A stretch of 64,000 nucleotides of DNA from Flammeovirga pacifica (GCF_000807855.2 NZ_JRYR02000001.1:966565-1030564); one strand, 5' to 3'. Shown: positions 25,893 to 35,828, counted from the first letter of the stretch. The notes: a model not told the origin generated them from the letters alone. Numbers and translations are program-made.

Positions 25893-26402
25893 TTTGTAAG
25901 GTGATTCATACACCTTTTTAAACTCCTTAAACTCCACTCCTTCGTAAGCCCCCTCATTCATAAAAGATAACATCAAGTGTAACTTTTGCTTTTTCATGTA
26001 ACCTTGTACAGGATATGGATTAGCTTGAAGTTGTTCGTCCTTTCTTACCCACAAAAAGACGTAGGTTGGAAAACCCATATTTCCTCCAAGCAATGTATGT
26101 GATAATGATTCATAGGTAAATTCTTCTCCTTGAAATATTAACTTGGAATGATTTTCTGCATTAATTTTAACGGGATAAAAATGCTCATTGATATAACTGA
26201 TTATTTGTTCATTCTTGAATGTTGTTTTATCCATCTTTTTACACCAAGAACACCAATCAGTATAAACATCAATAAAAAATTGTTTTTGCTCAGTTTTATT
26301 TTGTTGGATTGCTTCTTCGAAAGTGAGCCAATTAATGGTTTCTTGACATATGGCGGTATTTGTAATTAGTACAAAAAATAAAAGCAGGTATTTCTTAAGC
26401 AT
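25890..26402 (-). CDS. Periplasmic thioredoxin-like protein
   Basis: This 170-residue protein has a signal peptide (about 1-19, ending NTAICQ) and a thioredoxin fold. The redox motif is WCSWCKKM (CxxC), and the cis-proline loop is GFPTYVF. The pattern DVYTDWCSWCKKMDKTTF is that of the DUF255/thioredoxin_7 group of envelope thioredoxin-like proteins in Bacteroidota. It likely reduces or isomerises disulfides in exported proteins; the partner is unknown. It converges with pepD and is divergent from the MntA gene. Confidence 0.85.
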   Translation of the reverse strand: MLKKYLLLFFVLITNTAICQETINWLTFEEAIQQNKTEQKQFFIDVYTDWCSWCKKMDKTTFKNEQIISYINEHFYPVKINAENHSKLIFQGEEFTYESLSHTLLGGNMGFPTYVFLWVRKDEQLQANPYPVQGYMKKQKLHLMLSFMNEGAYEGVEFKEFKKVYESPYK

Positions 26403-26456
26403 AAAATTAAATGGTTGTTTTGTGTAATTAGATTCACTTCTTTACTCTAAAAATCG

Positions 26457-26464
26457 TATTTTTG
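26457..26464 (+). promoter_or_regulatory. Candidate -7 promoter element for mntA-hepT
   Basis: TATTTTTG matches TAnnTTTG and sits 15 bp before the MntA ATG at 26480. No convincing -33 TTG at the expected spacing. Confidence 0.33.
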
Positions 26465-26479
26465 TAGAAAACATTGATT

Positions 26480-26779
26480 ATGAATTCAATAAAAAACAAA
26501 ATATCGAAAATCAAAGAGTTATGTGAATTGCATAATGTAGATAAATTATATGTATTTGGTTCCGTAGCAAAAAATCAAGATAAGCCAGAAAGTGATATTG
26601 ACTTTTTAGTCAAATTCAGGCCTTTCGATATTACTCAATATTTTGATAATTATATGAATTTTAAAGAAAAGCTTGTAAAACTATTTCAAAAAAATGTTGA
26701 TTTAGTTGAAGAACAAACTTTAAAAAATCCTATCCTTATTGACTCTATTAATAATCATAAAGAGCTAATTTATGGATAA
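26480..26779 (+). CDS. mntA: MntA-type nucleotidyltransferase antitoxin
   Basis: This 99-residue minimal nucleotidyltransferase has the family signature GS-x10-DxD: G27-S28 in VFGSVA and D39-I-D41 in SDIDFLV, with a third acidic residue at D74 (NVDLVEE). In characterised MntA-HepT pairs this protein silences the HEPN toxin by attaching AMP to a tyrosine in the toxin's active-site motif. A TTG start at 26474 is possible but the ATG at 26480 is better. It overlaps hepT by 8 bp (26772-26779), typical of these bicistronic modules. All catalytic residues are present, so it should be active. Confidence 0.9.
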   Translation: MNSIKNKISKIKELCELHNVDKLYVFGSVAKNQDKPESDIDFLVKFRPFDITQYFDNYMNFKEKLVKLFQKNVDLVEEQTLKNPILIDSINNHKELIYG

Positions 26780-27125
26780 TAGAATTCAAAAATGGCTCTT
26801 TGATATCAAAATATCCATTGATGAAATTGAATCTTATTTTGCTACTGAACGAAAAGATTTTTTCAATTACAAATCAAATACAATGTTGAAAAGAGCAATT
26901 GAAAGAGATTTGGAAATCATCGGTGAAGCCGTCAATAGAATAATAAAAACAGATCCAAAATATATCAATAAAATCTCTTCAGCAAAAAGAATTGTCGGAT
27001 TAAGAAACCAAGTGATTCATGCCTACGATAATATTTCTGATGAAAATATCTGGTCAATAATTATTAAACATCTTCCAATTTTGAATGAAGAAGTTGATAA
27101 TTTGATTAAAAGTCAACAAAAATAA
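26772..27125 (+). CDS. hepT: HepT-type HEPN toxin (DUF86 family RNase)
   Basis: This 117-residue all-helical HEPN protein has the catalytic RX4HXY motif at R78-NQVI-H83-A-Y85. In the characterised family the Arg and His form an RNase active site on the dimer, and the Tyr is the site adenylylated by MntA. It is preceded by the MntA gene with an 8-bp overlap. The pair is a type VII toxin-antitoxin system, a possible phage-defence or maintenance element. It sits between housekeeping genes with no sign of a larger mobile element. Confidence 0.9.
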   Translation: MDNRIQKWLFDIKISIDEIESYFATERKDFFNYKSNTMLKRAIERDLEIIGEAVNRIIKTDPKYINKISSAKRIVGLRNQVIHAYDNISDENIWSIIIKHLPILNEEVDNLIKSQQK

Positions 27126-27206
27126 CCACCAACCAATACCTCCTATTTAAATTATTAAATCCAATTCTCTACATTTACATTCGAAACAAATTAAACCATA
27201 AATTTT

Positions 27207-29345
27207 ATGATTCTAAACACATACAAAAGCTTACTTGTAGTATTAGCAGTTTGCTTTAGTTTTTCTGTATCAGCTCAAAAAAAAGAACTAACAATCGAAG
27301 ATGGGATAATGGGCTATTGGTCGTTATACCCTGAGTACAAATCTGTTTTATGGATTCCTGAAGGTAAGGGCTTTTATTCTCAAACAGATGAAAATCAAAT
27401 ATTAAAAGTTAATGCTAAAAAAGGTACTTCTGAAGTTTTAATCACTTTAGATGATATTAAAAACAGTAATGCTGATTTATCGCAATTAAATCGTCTTCCT
27501 CGCTATCGTTGGTTAACTTCGAATGAATTGATGTTCCAATATCAAAAAGCTTTTTATAAAATTGATATTGAAACTAAACAATCACAAAAAATTATTGATG
27601 TAAAGGGTGATAATGCAGATTACACATCAGATTTTTCTAAAATCGCCTACACAATTGATAACAATTTATACATCAGTATAAACGGTAAAGAAACTCAAAT
27701 TACTGATGAAAAGAATAAGGAAATTGAATTTGGTAAAGTAGTTCATAGAAATGAATTTGGGGTGCATAAAGGTACTTATTGGTCACCTAATGGAAATGCA
27801 ATCGCTTTTTACAGAAACGATCAATCAATGGTAACTGATTATCCACTTGTTGATATTTCTACAGTACCAGCTCAAAATAATCCGGTTAAATACCCAATGG
27901 CAGGGCAGAAATCTGAAGAGGTTACTTTACATGTATATAATGTAAATACTCAGCTGACTACTCCAATTAAAACCATAGGTGATAAAGAACAATATTTGAC
28001 CAATGTTGTTTGGAGTCCTGATGAAAAATTCATTTATATTGGTATCTTAAATCGTGATCAAAACCATTTGGCATTAAACCAATATGAAGCAGAAACTGGT
28101 AATTTTGTAAAAACATTATTTGAAGAAAAAGACGATAAATACTTATCATTAACTCATCCGATGGAGTTCCTACCTAACTCTAATGATAAATTTATTTGGA
28201 GATCTGAAAAAGACGGGTTTGAGCATGTTTACTTATATAATACCAATGGTGAAGAATTAGCTCAATTAACTAAAGGAGATTGGGTAGTAATGGACGTAAT
28301 TGGTTTTGATAAAAAGAAACAGAATCTGTTTATACTTGGAACAGACAATAATGGTTTGGACAGGGAAATCTATAAAGCCAACCTTAAATCAAAATCAGTT
28401 AAGAAAATCTCATCACTTTCAGGAGTGTATTCTAGTGTAAAGTTTGATAAAAGTAGCAATCTATTATTAGCATCATTCTCAAATATTGACACACCGAATA
28501 AACAATTCGTTTTAGATGCAAATGGTAAAGTAATCCAAACTATTATAGAGGCTAAAAATCCTTTAGCTGATTATAATGTTTCTACAATTGAACTTGGAAC
28601 AATTAAGGCTGCTGATGGCACTACAGACTTAAACACGAGAATGATTAAGCCTGCTAATTTTGATCCATCTCAAAAATACCCTGTCATTGTTTATGTTTAC
28701 GGTGGACCAGGTGTTCAACTAATTACGAACAAATGGCAAGCAGGTGCATCTTATTGGATGCAAACAGCTGCACAAAAAGGATATATTGTATATACTGTAG
28801 AAAGTCGTGGTTCTGAAAACAGAGGAAAAGATTTTGAACAAGCTACTCACCTACACCTCGGTGATGAAGAAGTAGATGATCAATTAAAAGGAGTTGAATA
28901 TTTAAAATCTCTACCTTACGTTGATGCTGATAAAATGGCTATACATGGTTGGTCTTTTGGTGGTTTCATGACTACTTCATTAATGACAAAAGCTGCTGGT
29001 ACATTTAAAGTTGGTGTTGCTGGTGGCCCTGTAATGGATTGGGATTTTTATGAAGTGATGTATACAGAACGTTATATGTCTACCCCACAGAAAAACCCCG
29101 AAGGTTTTGCCAATGCTAGTTTATTAGATAAAACAGCTTTATTAAAAGACAAATTATTAATCATTCATGGTCTAATTGATGATGTGGTTGTTCCTCAGCA
29201 CTCGTTCAGATTCTTACAAGAATGTGTCAATAATAATGTACAAGTAGACTTCTTTACTTATCCTGGTCATCCACATAATGTAAGAGGAAAAGATAGAATT
29301 CACTTAATGAATAAAGTTTTAGAATATATCGATCAGAATATTTAA
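27207..29345 (+). CDS. Dipeptidyl peptidase IV-type S9 peptidase
   Basis: This 712-residue protein has a signal peptide (about 1-23, ending VSAQ), an eight-bladed beta-propeller N-terminal domain, and an alpha/beta-hydrolase domain from about residue 460. The catalytic triad is S583 in HGWSFGGF, D658 or D659 in HGLIDDVV, and His 688/690 in PGHPHNV. The RNDQSMVTDYP segment fits a DPP-IV-type propeller. It should release Xaa-Pro dipeptides from peptides in the periplasm, linking to peptide uptake (the POT transporter at 34283). It is monocistronic with its own terminator. Confidence 0.92.
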   Translation: MILNTYKSLLVVLAVCFSFSVSAQKKELTIEDGIMGYWSLYPEYKSVLWIPEGKGFYSQTDENQILKVNAKKGTSEVLITLDDIKNSNADLSQLNRLPRYRWLTSNELMFQYQKAFYKIDIETKQSQKIIDVKGDNADYTSDFSKIAYTIDNNLYISINGKETQITDEKNKEIEFGKVVHRNEFGVHKGTYWSPNGNAIAFYRNDQSMVTDYPLVDISTVPAQNNPVKYPMAGQKSEEVTLHVYNVNTQLTTPIKTIGDKEQYLTNVVWSPDEKFIYIGILNRDQNHLALNQYEAETGNFVKTLFEEKDDKYLSLTHPMEFLPNSNDKFIWRSEKDGFEHVYLYNTNGEELAQLTKGDWVVMDVIGFDKKKQNLFILGTDNNGLDREIYKANLKSKSVKKISSLSGVYSSVKFDKSSNLLLASFSNIDTPNKQFVLDANGKVIQTIIEAKNPLADYNVSTIELGTIKAADGTTDLNTRMIKPANFDPSQKYPVIVYVYGGPGVQLITNKWQAGASYWMQTAAQKGYIVYTVESRGSENRGKDFEQATHLHLGDEEVDDQLKGVEYLKSLPYVDADKMAIHGWSFGGFMTTSLMTKAAGTFKVGVAGGPVMDWDFYEVMYTERYMSTPQKNPEGFANASLLDKTALLKDKLLIIHGLIDDVVVPQHSFRFLQECVNNNVQVDFFTYPGHPHNVRGKDRIHLMNKVLEYIDQNI

Positions 29346-29366
29346 TCTGAACCTATAGAAATTAAG

Positions 29367-29397
29367 AAGTAACAGTCATAAGGCTGTTACTTTTTTT
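29367..29397 (+). terminator. Intrinsic terminator of the DPP-IV gene
   Basis: GTAACAG (29369-29375) pairs with CTGTTAC (29384-29390), extended by A-T pairs, with an 8-nt loop and a T7 run (29391-29397). It lies 24 bp after the stop. Confidence 0.8.
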
Positions 29398-29623
29398 ATG
29401 AATTTATTTACATGAAGTATCAATTAATACTTAATAAATCTCAAAAACAGAAACTATTTAAAATTCTTACATTAACTTGTAAATTCATTTTAGCTATGTA
29501 AATATTGAAAGTAATTCGATATACTTTTACATGTCAAAGCTAAAAACATAGTGTACTCACTTACAGGGGTATATTGAATATCAATTTTAATTATACTTTT
29601 TCTTCTCAAAGGAAATCAAAGAA

Positions 29624-30925
29624 ATGAAGAAACTTGCTTTACATTGGAAAATCATCATTGGTATGGGCTTAGGTCTAATATTTGGCCTAATGCTTAGTTA
29701 TACAGAAAATGCTGGTTTTTCTACTGACTGGATAAAACCTTTTGGAACTATTTTCATTAGATTATTAAAACTCATTGCTGTTCCTCTTGTCCTTATCTCA
29801 TTAGTCAATGGAGTTTCTTCTATGACTGATTTATCTAAACTTTCTAAAATGGGAAGTAGAGCTGTCGGAATATATCTAATGACCACTGTTGTTGCTGTTA
29901 CAATTGGACTAATTCTAGTGAATATCGCAGAACCTGGAGCTGGTTTTTCTACAGAACTTAGAGAAACATTCATGACCAAATTTGCTGACACTGCCAATAG
30001 TAAAACACAATTAGCACAAGAAGTACAAGGAAGAAGTCCACTTCAGCCATTATTAGATATGGTTCCTGGAAATATTTTTGGAGCAATGAGTAGCAATAAA
30101 AATATGCTTCAAGTTATTTTCTTTGCTATTTTATTTGGTACAGCTTTAGTCGCTATTCCACAAGAACAATCCAAGGCAGTCAAAGAACTCTTTGCAAGTC
30201 TTGATAAAGTTATTTTAAAAATTGTTGATTTAATTATGAAGTTTGCACCTTATGGTGTTTTTGCCTTAATCGCTTCATTAATTACTGATTTTGCAGGAAA
30301 TGATCCCTCCAAGGCAACACAGCTTTTAGCTGCTTTAGGGAAGTATTCATTTGTAGTACTTATCGGTCTTTTTACAATGATATTATTAGTCTACCCTACT
30401 TTATTAAAAGTATTTGCTAAAGTAAACTATAAAGAATTTTTCCAAGGTATCTTCCCCGCTCAAATGATGGCATTTTCAACATCATCTTCTGCTGCTGCAT
30501 TACCCGTTACAATGAAACAAGTAGAAGAAGAATTGGGAGTATCAGAAGAAACTACAAGTTTTGTTTTACCTCTTGGAGCAACTGTCAATATGGATGGCAC
30601 TTGCCTTTATCAAGGTGTTGCTGCTGTATTCATCGCGCAAGTATTTGGTTATGATTTATCATTATCTGAACAATTATCTATTGTAGTTACTGCAACTTTA
30701 GCCTCTATCGGTTCTGCTGCTGTACCCGGTGCAGGTATCATTATGTTGATTATTGTTTTAGAACAGTTAGGATTACCATCGGCTGGTATTGCGTTAATTT
30801 TAGCTCCTGATAGAATTTTAGATATGTTCCGTACGGTAGTTAATGTAACAGGTGATGCATCAGTTGCTATCTTGGTCGACAAAACAATGAATAATAAAAC
30901 ACCAATTGAATCTGATAACGCTTAA
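29624..30925 (+). CDS. Dicarboxylate/amino acid:cation symporter (DAACS family)
   Basis: This 433-residue inner-membrane transporter has eight helices and two re-entrant loops. Hallmarks are the serine-rich HP1 loop FSTSSSAAALPVT, the TM7 NMDGT motif in GATVNMDGTCLYQG, and the HP2 region SIGSAAVPGAGIIM followed by RILDMFRTVVNVTGD in TM8. The family (GltP, GltT, DctA) takes up glutamate, aspartate or C4-dicarboxylates with H+ or Na+; the substrate is not decided here. The 278-bp upstream gap suggests its own promoter. The gene ends before the strong hairpin at 30991-31037. Confidence 0.92.
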   Translation: MKKLALHWKIIIGMGLGLIFGLMLSYTENAGFSTDWIKPFGTIFIRLLKLIAVPLVLISLVNGVSSMTDLSKLSKMGSRAVGIYLMTTVVAVTIGLILVNIAEPGAGFSTELRETFMTKFADTANSKTQLAQEVQGRSPLQPLLDMVPGNIFGAMSSNKNMLQVIFFAILFGTALVAIPQEQSKAVKELFASLDKVILKIVDLIMKFAPYGVFALIASLITDFAGNDPSKATQLLAALGKYSFVVLIGLFTMILLVYPTLLKVFAKVNYKEFFQGIFPAQMMAFSTSSSAAALPVTMKQVEEELGVSEETTSFVLPLGATVNMDGTCLYQGVAAVFIAQVFGYDLSLSEQLSIVVTATLASIGSAAVPGAGIIMLIIVLEQLGLPSAGIALILAPDRILDMFRTVVNVTGDASVAILVDKTMNNKTPIESDNA

Positions 30926-30990
30926 GTTATACTCTATATTCAATAAAATGTTTGATCCATTCTTGATGTAAAACTATACATCTCACTTTT

Positions 30991-31037
30991 AAAACAACTT
31001 GTATGCTCTATCATAAAAGCATACAAGTTGTTTTTTT
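30991..31037 (+). terminator. Strong intrinsic terminator
   Basis: A perfect 17-bp stem (30991-31007 with 31018-31034) and a 10-nt loop are followed by a T run. It ends the symporter transcript. The putative upstream extension of the U32 gene (31003-31077) runs through this stem, which supports the start at 31078. Confidence 0.9.
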
Positions 31038-31041
31038 ATAT

Positions 31042-31049
31042 TATCTTTG
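31042..31049 (+). promoter_or_regulatory. Candidate -7 promoter element for the U32 gene
   Basis: TATCTTTG followed by CA is a good match to TAnnTTTG, 28 bp before the ATG at 31078. The corresponding -33 region overlaps the preceding terminator stem. Confidence 0.4.
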
Positions 31050-31077
31050 CACTCCATTTACACATAACTTTCATTTC

Positions 31078-32949
31078 ATGAGATCTTTGGAATTATTAGC
31101 TCCGGCTAAAAATATAGAAATTGGTATGTCTGCAATCAATCATGGTGCAGATGCGGTATATATTGGTCCATCACAATTTGGAGCAAGAGATGCTGTTGGT
31201 AACTCCATTTCAGATATTGAGAAACTAACAAAACATGCCCACCGTTTTCATTCAAAGATTTTCGCCACAATGAATACTTTGATGTTCGATAAGGAGTTAG
31301 ATTCTGCACATAAACAAGCATGGCAACTTTATGAAGCTGGTGTAGATGCATTAATCATACAAGATATGGGGTTATTGGAAATGGACTTACCTCCTATTCC
31401 TTTACATGCCAGTACACAAACTCACAACTACCACTTAGAGAAAGTAAAATTCTTAGAAAAAGTGGGATTTGATCGTGTGGTATTAGCTAGAGAATTATCC
31501 ATCAAAGACATAGAAGAAATTCATAAAGCAACTAATGTAGAATTAGAAGCCTTTGTTGCTGGAGCTCTTTGTGTGAGTTTATCAGGTCAGTGTTACATGT
31601 CAAATAATGTGGGCGACCGATCTGCTAACCGTGGTGCTTGTGGTCAACCTTGTCGTTTACCTTTTGATCTTATTGATAATACAGGTAGAAAACTTGCTAA
31701 TCAAAAACATCTTCTATCGCTTAAAGATTTAAATATGAGTGATTATGTTCTTCCTTTAGCAAGAGCGGGTGTCAAATCGTTTAAAATAGAAGGTCGATTA
31801 AAGGATGAATCTTATGTTAAAAACCAAGTTGGTAATTTTAGAAAAAGAATTGACTTTGTTTTAGATAAATATGGGGATGAGTTTGTAGCTGATTCACAAG
31901 GGAAAACAATGCTAGATTTTGAACCTGCTATTGAAAAAACATATAATAGAGGTTTTACGACTTATTTCTACGAAGAAAGAAATCCAGAAATTGTTCATTT
32001 TGATACTCCAAAAGCCATTGGTGATAAAGTTGGTGTGGTTAAACAAATCAAAGCCAATGAGTATTTGATTGAAATGGAAGAAGGTAAAAAATTAATTCCT
32101 GGAGATGGTTTATGTTTTTATGATAAACATGAGCAACTTCAAGGAATGAAAGTAGAACATGTAAATCAAGAAAATTGGATTAAAACCTCTCTTGTAATGG
32201 GTGTTCGTGTTGGTGCTGAAATCTATAGAAATCATGACCATCAATTTGTCAAAGAATTAAAATCTCAAAAGACTCAACGTAAGATTGAAAGTGATATTTC
32301 TTTAACATGGAAGAATCATACAATCACTTTATCTATAAAAGATATCTACGGGAATACCTATTCAGATAGTTATAAAGAACCTTTTGAGGCAGCTTCTAAT
32401 AGAGAAAAATCAGAACAAAACTTAATTAAAGGTTTGAAAAAGTCTGGTAATACTATCTTTTTGATTAACAATGTGACATTACCTAACGGAGAATTACCTT
32501 TTATTCCTGGTGGACGATTAAATCAAATGAGAAGAGACTTAATTGAAGCTTTTGAGAATAAGAGAAATTCTGAATATAAACAATCTCCAAGATTAAATAC
32601 AGATATTGATCATTCTTACCCCTTCCCTCAAAAAATTCAAAAATGGGATCACCATGGTAATGTATTAAATAAATTAGCTAGACAGTTCTATGCTAAACAT
32701 GGAATCACAGAAATTGAAGAAGGGTTTGAAGGTAGAGAAGACAAATCAAATCTTCGTTTGATGACCACTAAACACTGTTTACGTTATCAAATCGGTCTTT
32801 GTGATGAATACGAAACTTTTGTAAAAGCTCCTGAGGATGTAAAATTCCCACTTTACTTAAAATCGAAAAACGCGAGATATAAACTTAAATTCAACTGTAA
32901 AGATTGTGTCATGATGATTGATGATGCTCCTGAAGAAGTGGAACAATAA
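31078..32949 (+). CDS. U32 family protein, RlhA/YdcP-like RNA hydroxylation enzyme
   Basis: This 624-residue protein begins MRSLELLAPAKNIEIG, the usual U32 start. The four cysteines expected to bind an iron-sulfur cluster lie in ALCVSLSGQCYMSN and NRGACGQPCR, with the last in the C-terminal domain pattern. SKIFATMNTL and IVLARELS-like (VVLARELS) segments mark the TIM-barrel. The C-terminal extension makes it similar in size to E. coli RlhA (YdcP), which hydroxylates 23S rRNA C2501; TrhP-type tRNA U34 hydroxylases are shorter. Older annotations call this family 'collagenase/peptidase', which is not supported for RlhA. It converges with floA. Confidence 0.85.
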   Translation: MRSLELLAPAKNIEIGMSAINHGADAVYIGPSQFGARDAVGNSISDIEKLTKHAHRFHSKIFATMNTLMFDKELDSAHKQAWQLYEAGVDALIIQDMGLLEMDLPPIPLHASTQTHNYHLEKVKFLEKVGFDRVVLARELSIKDIEEIHKATNVELEAFVAGALCVSLSGQCYMSNNVGDRSANRGACGQPCRLPFDLIDNTGRKLANQKHLLSLKDLNMSDYVLPLARAGVKSFKIEGRLKDESYVKNQVGNFRKRIDFVLDKYGDEFVADSQGKTMLDFEPAIEKTYNRGFTTYFYEERNPEIVHFDTPKAIGDKVGVVKQIKANEYLIEMEEGKKLIPGDGLCFYDKHEQLQGMKVEHVNQENWIKTSLVMGVRVGAEIYRNHDHQFVKELKSQKTQRKIESDISLTWKNHTITLSIKDIYGNTYSDSYKEPFEAASNREKSEQNLIKGLKKSGNTIFLINNVTLPNGELPFIPGGRLNQMRRDLIEAFENKRNSEYKQSPRLNTDIDHSYPFPQKIQKWDHHGNVLNKLARQFYAKHGITEIEEGFEGREDKSNLRLMTTKHCLRYQIGLCDEYETFVKAPEDVKFPLYLKSKNARYKLKFNCKDCVMMIDDAPEEVEQ

Positions 32950-32970
32950 GTAGTTTATGATATAAATATA

Positions 32971-33003
32971 AAAGGCGATCTCAAAATAATTGAGATCGCC
33001 TTT
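32971..33003. terminator. Bidirectional terminator between U32 gene and floA
   Basis: AAAGGCGATCTCA (32971-32983) pairs exactly with TGAGATCGCCTTT (32991-33003) across a 7-nt loop, with A and T runs on the two sides. It can serve both converging genes. Confidence 0.9.
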
Positions 33004-33024
33004 TTCTATATAAAAAGAATACTA

Positions 33025-34029
33025 TTAATCTTCTTCTTCTTCATCACTTCTTAAGCTCGAAGAATCTTCCTTAGAAGAATCTGCAATAGAATCTCTCATT
33101 GTAGTATCAGCCTGTAAGTTTTTCAACTTATAATAATCCATAATACCTAAGTTTCCTTTACGGAAAGCTTCTGCAATAGCTAATGGTACTTCAGCCTCTG
33201 CTTCAATTACTTTAGCTCTAGATGATTGTGCTTTAGCTTTCATTTCTTGCTCTACCGCAACAGCCATAGCTCTTCTTTCTTCAGCTTTAGCTTCTGCTAC
33301 TTTAAGGTCAGCATCTGCTTGGTCGATTGATAGTTTTGCACCAATGTTATCTCCAACATCAATATCAGCAATATCAATAGAAAGAATTTCAAATGCAGTA
33401 CCAGAATCAAGTCCTTTACCTAATACTAGTTTTGAAATTTTATCAGGATTCTCTAAAACTTCTTTATGAGATAATGAAGAACCAATTGAAGTTACAATAC
33501 CTTCACCAACACGAGCTAAGATTGTTTCTTCACCAGCACCACCAACTAATTGAGCAATGTTTGCTCTCACCGTAACACGTGCTTTAGCAACTAATTGAAT
33601 ACCATCTTGTGCTACTGCTGATACATTTGGCGTATTAATTACTTGAGGGTTTACTGAAATTTGAACTGCTTCAAATACATCCCTACCTGCTAAATCTACT
33701 GCTGCAGCCAATTTAAATGATAAAGGAATATTAGCCTTATCTGCAGAAATTAATGCTTTAATAACAGAAGGAACATGACCACCTGCTAAATAGTGTGTTT
33801 CTAAATCTGATGATGTTAAATCCAAACCAGCTTTAGTTGCTGTAATCAAAGAGTTAACTATGATTTTTGGGGGCACTTTACGAATACGCATTCCAACTAG
33901 ACTGAATAGACTAATTCTTACATTAGAGAAGAATGCAGTAATCCATAAGTTTACTGGAACGAAATACAATAGTGCAAAGAATCCGATAATACCTAATAAG
34001 AGGATACCGGTAACAAATGGCAAAGTCAT
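33025..34029 (-). CDS. floA: Flotillin-like protein FloA
   Basis: This 334-residue membrane-associated scaffold has an N-terminal hydrophobic hairpin (about 5-45), a conserved stretch [22 protein letters not shown], and a long Ala/Glu/Lys-rich helix ([18 protein letters not shown]...) forming the flotillin coiled coil. It ends with an acidic tail. The UPF0365/FloA family organises lipid microdomains and influences membrane protein assembly. A NfeD partner often precedes floA; none is adjacent here. The preceding 253-bp gap separates it from the divergent POT gene. Confidence 0.92.
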   Translation of the reverse strand: MTLPFVTGILLLGIIGFFALLYFVPVNLWITAFFSNVRISLFSLVGMRIRKVPPKIIVNSLITATKAGLDLTSSDLETHYLAGGHVPSVIKALISADKANIPLSFKLAAAVDLAGRDVFEAVQISVNPQVINTPNVSAVAQDGIQLVAKARVTVRANIAQLVGGAGEETILARVGEGIVTSIGSSLSHKEVLENPDKISKLVLGKGLDSGTAFEILSIDIADIDVGDNIGAKLSIDQADADLKVAEAKAEERRAMAVAVEQEMKAKAQSSRAKVIEAEAEVPLAIAEAFRKGNLGIMDYYKLKNLQADTTMRDSIADSSKEDSSSLRSDEEEED

Positions 34030-34282
34030 TTCTTAATTTTAGTTTATAAATTTAAAAAATTAGTTATTTGGTGGTAATATAGCATTTATATTTTATTGAA
34101 ATGATGTTTAATATCAACTTTTTCTTTTGGAGAATTTTTAGATATTTGCATTTCATACAATTCAATTAGCTCATGTTCGATAATTACTATAATCTTCGTG
34201 ACATGAACATTTGTTCGTTCGCTAACACATCGAACTAAGAATAGAATTAAATTATTATTTACTAACCAAAATTAATTTACAC

Positions 34283-35806
34283 GTGAGTAAGACAACAACG
34301 GGGCATCCCAAAGGTTTGTATACCTTGTTTGCCACAGAGTTCTGGGAAAGATTTAGTTACTACGGAATGCGTGGTTTTTTTGTACTTTATCTAACCGCTG
34401 AATTGATCAATGGTGGATTTGGTCTTGATAAAAAAGCAGCCTATAGTATTTATGGTATTTTTACTGCATTAGTATATATCACCCCTATTATTGGTGGTAT
34501 TTTAGCAGATAAATTGATAGGGCAACGTAAATCAATATACATCGGTGCTTTACTGATGGCATTAGGACAATTTACAATGGCATTATCAGTGGCTACTCAC
34601 CACGATATGTTCTTAACACGTGAAATGTCACTTTACTTAGGTTTAGGGCTATTGATTCTAGGTAATGGATTCTTTAAACCAAACATCTCTACGATGGTTG
34701 GTGGTTTATATAGTTCTAATGACCCGAATAAAGATAGTGGGTTTACTATTTTCTATATGGGTATTAACCTTGGAGCCTTTGTGACTAACTTTATTGGTGG
34801 ATCACTAGCTGAAAACGTTGGTTGGCAATATGGATTTATTGCAGCAGGTGTAGGTATGGTTATTTCTACTATTTGGTTCTTCTTAAGAGAAACTTCTATT
34901 GTAAGTGGAGAAACAAATCTTCCTGTAGGTATGCCTCCAAAAGATGACCCCGAAGCAAAAAATAAATTAGTTTCTAAAGATTGGTCAAATATCCTTGTTT
35001 ATGTAGCTGGTATTACTGTATTCTCATATATTCTTGTTCATATAATAATTACTGTGGACACGGATCTTATCATGAATGTGGTATATGCTTTAGCTGTAGC
35101 AGGTATTTCATATTTAGGTTGGACTATCTTCCAAAATACTTCAGGTAAAACTGAGTGGAGCCGTGTAATTGTAATTCTTGCATTAGCTGTATTTAATGTA
35201 GTATTCTGGTCAGGTTTTGAACAAGCTGGTACATCATTCAATACTTTTGCAAACGAATATACGAACCGTAATTACCTAACAGGTATTTTAGGTGAAGAAG
35301 GAATTCCTGCTTCTTGGTTCCAATCGATCAATGCCGTTTTCATTATTATCCTAGCTCCTTTATTCACAATTATCTGGGATAAATTATCACAAAATAAATT
35401 AAACCCAAGAACTCCATTCAAATTTGCATGGTCTCTAGTATTCTTAGGTATTGGTTTTGGAGTAATGGCTATTGCAAATGATACTTACAATGAGTCTCAG
35501 ATGTTGATTTCACCAATGTGGTTAGTAATGGTTTACTTCTTCCATACGGTGGGTGAATTATGCATGTCTCCTATTGGTTTATCAATGATCACTAAATTAT
35601 CTCCTCCAAAAATTGTTTCTGTAATGATGGGTCTTTGGATGGGTTCAATTGCCTTAGGTAATGGCTTAGCATCTCAAATGACTGCTATTTCAGAAAAATA
35701 TGGTTTTGATACATTCTATTTCATTACTATATATGCATTAGTTGCAGCAGTAATTGCCTTCTTGGTATCACCTATTTTAAATAAATTAATGAAAGGTATT
35801 CACTAG
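34283..35806 (+). CDS. POT/PTR family peptide:proton symporter
   Basis: This 507-residue MFS-type protein has about 14 helices. The POT signature E-x-x-E-R is present in ATEFWERFSYYGMRG near the N-terminus, and GNGFFKPNIST and FYMGINLGAF are the PTR2 family segments. It imports di- and tripeptides with protons. The start codon is GTG (34283); no better ATG lies near it. Together with the DPP-IV and M1 peptidases of this window it fits a peptide-using lifestyle. An inverted repeat GAACATTTGTTC (34205-34216) lies upstream. Confidence 0.93.
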   Translation: MSKTTTGHPKGLYTLFATEFWERFSYYGMRGFFVLYLTAELINGGFGLDKKAAYSIYGIFTALVYITPIIGGILADKLIGQRKSIYIGALLMALGQFTMALSVATHHDMFLTREMSLYLGLGLLILGNGFFKPNISTMVGGLYSSNDPNKDSGFTIFYMGINLGAFVTNFIGGSLAENVGWQYGFIAAGVGMVISTIWFFLRETSIVSGETNLPVGMPPKDDPEAKNKLVSKDWSNILVYVAGITVFSYILVHIIITVDTDLIMNVVYALAVAGISYLGWTIFQNTSGKTEWSRVIVILALAVFNVVFWSGFEQAGTSFNTFANEYTNRNYLTGILGEEGIPASWFQSINAVFIIILAPLFTIIWDKLSQNKLNPRTPFKFAWSLVFLGIGFGVMAIANDTYNESQMLISPMWLVMVYFFHTVGELCMSPIGLSMITKLSPPKIVSVMMGLWMGSIALGNGLASQMTAISEKYGFDTFYFITIYALVAAVIAFLVSPILNKLMKGIH

Positions 35807-35828
35807 AATATCTAATTTAAGATAAATG

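Noticed and set aside
26480-27125. Defence island around the MntA-HepT pair
   Set aside because: Neighbouring genes (thioredoxin-like, pepD, DPP-IV) are ordinary metabolic genes, with no integrase, restriction or other defence genes.
31003-31077. Longer N-terminus for the U32 protein
   Set aside because: It lies in the loop and second arm of a 17-bp terminator stem and in a promoter-like element.
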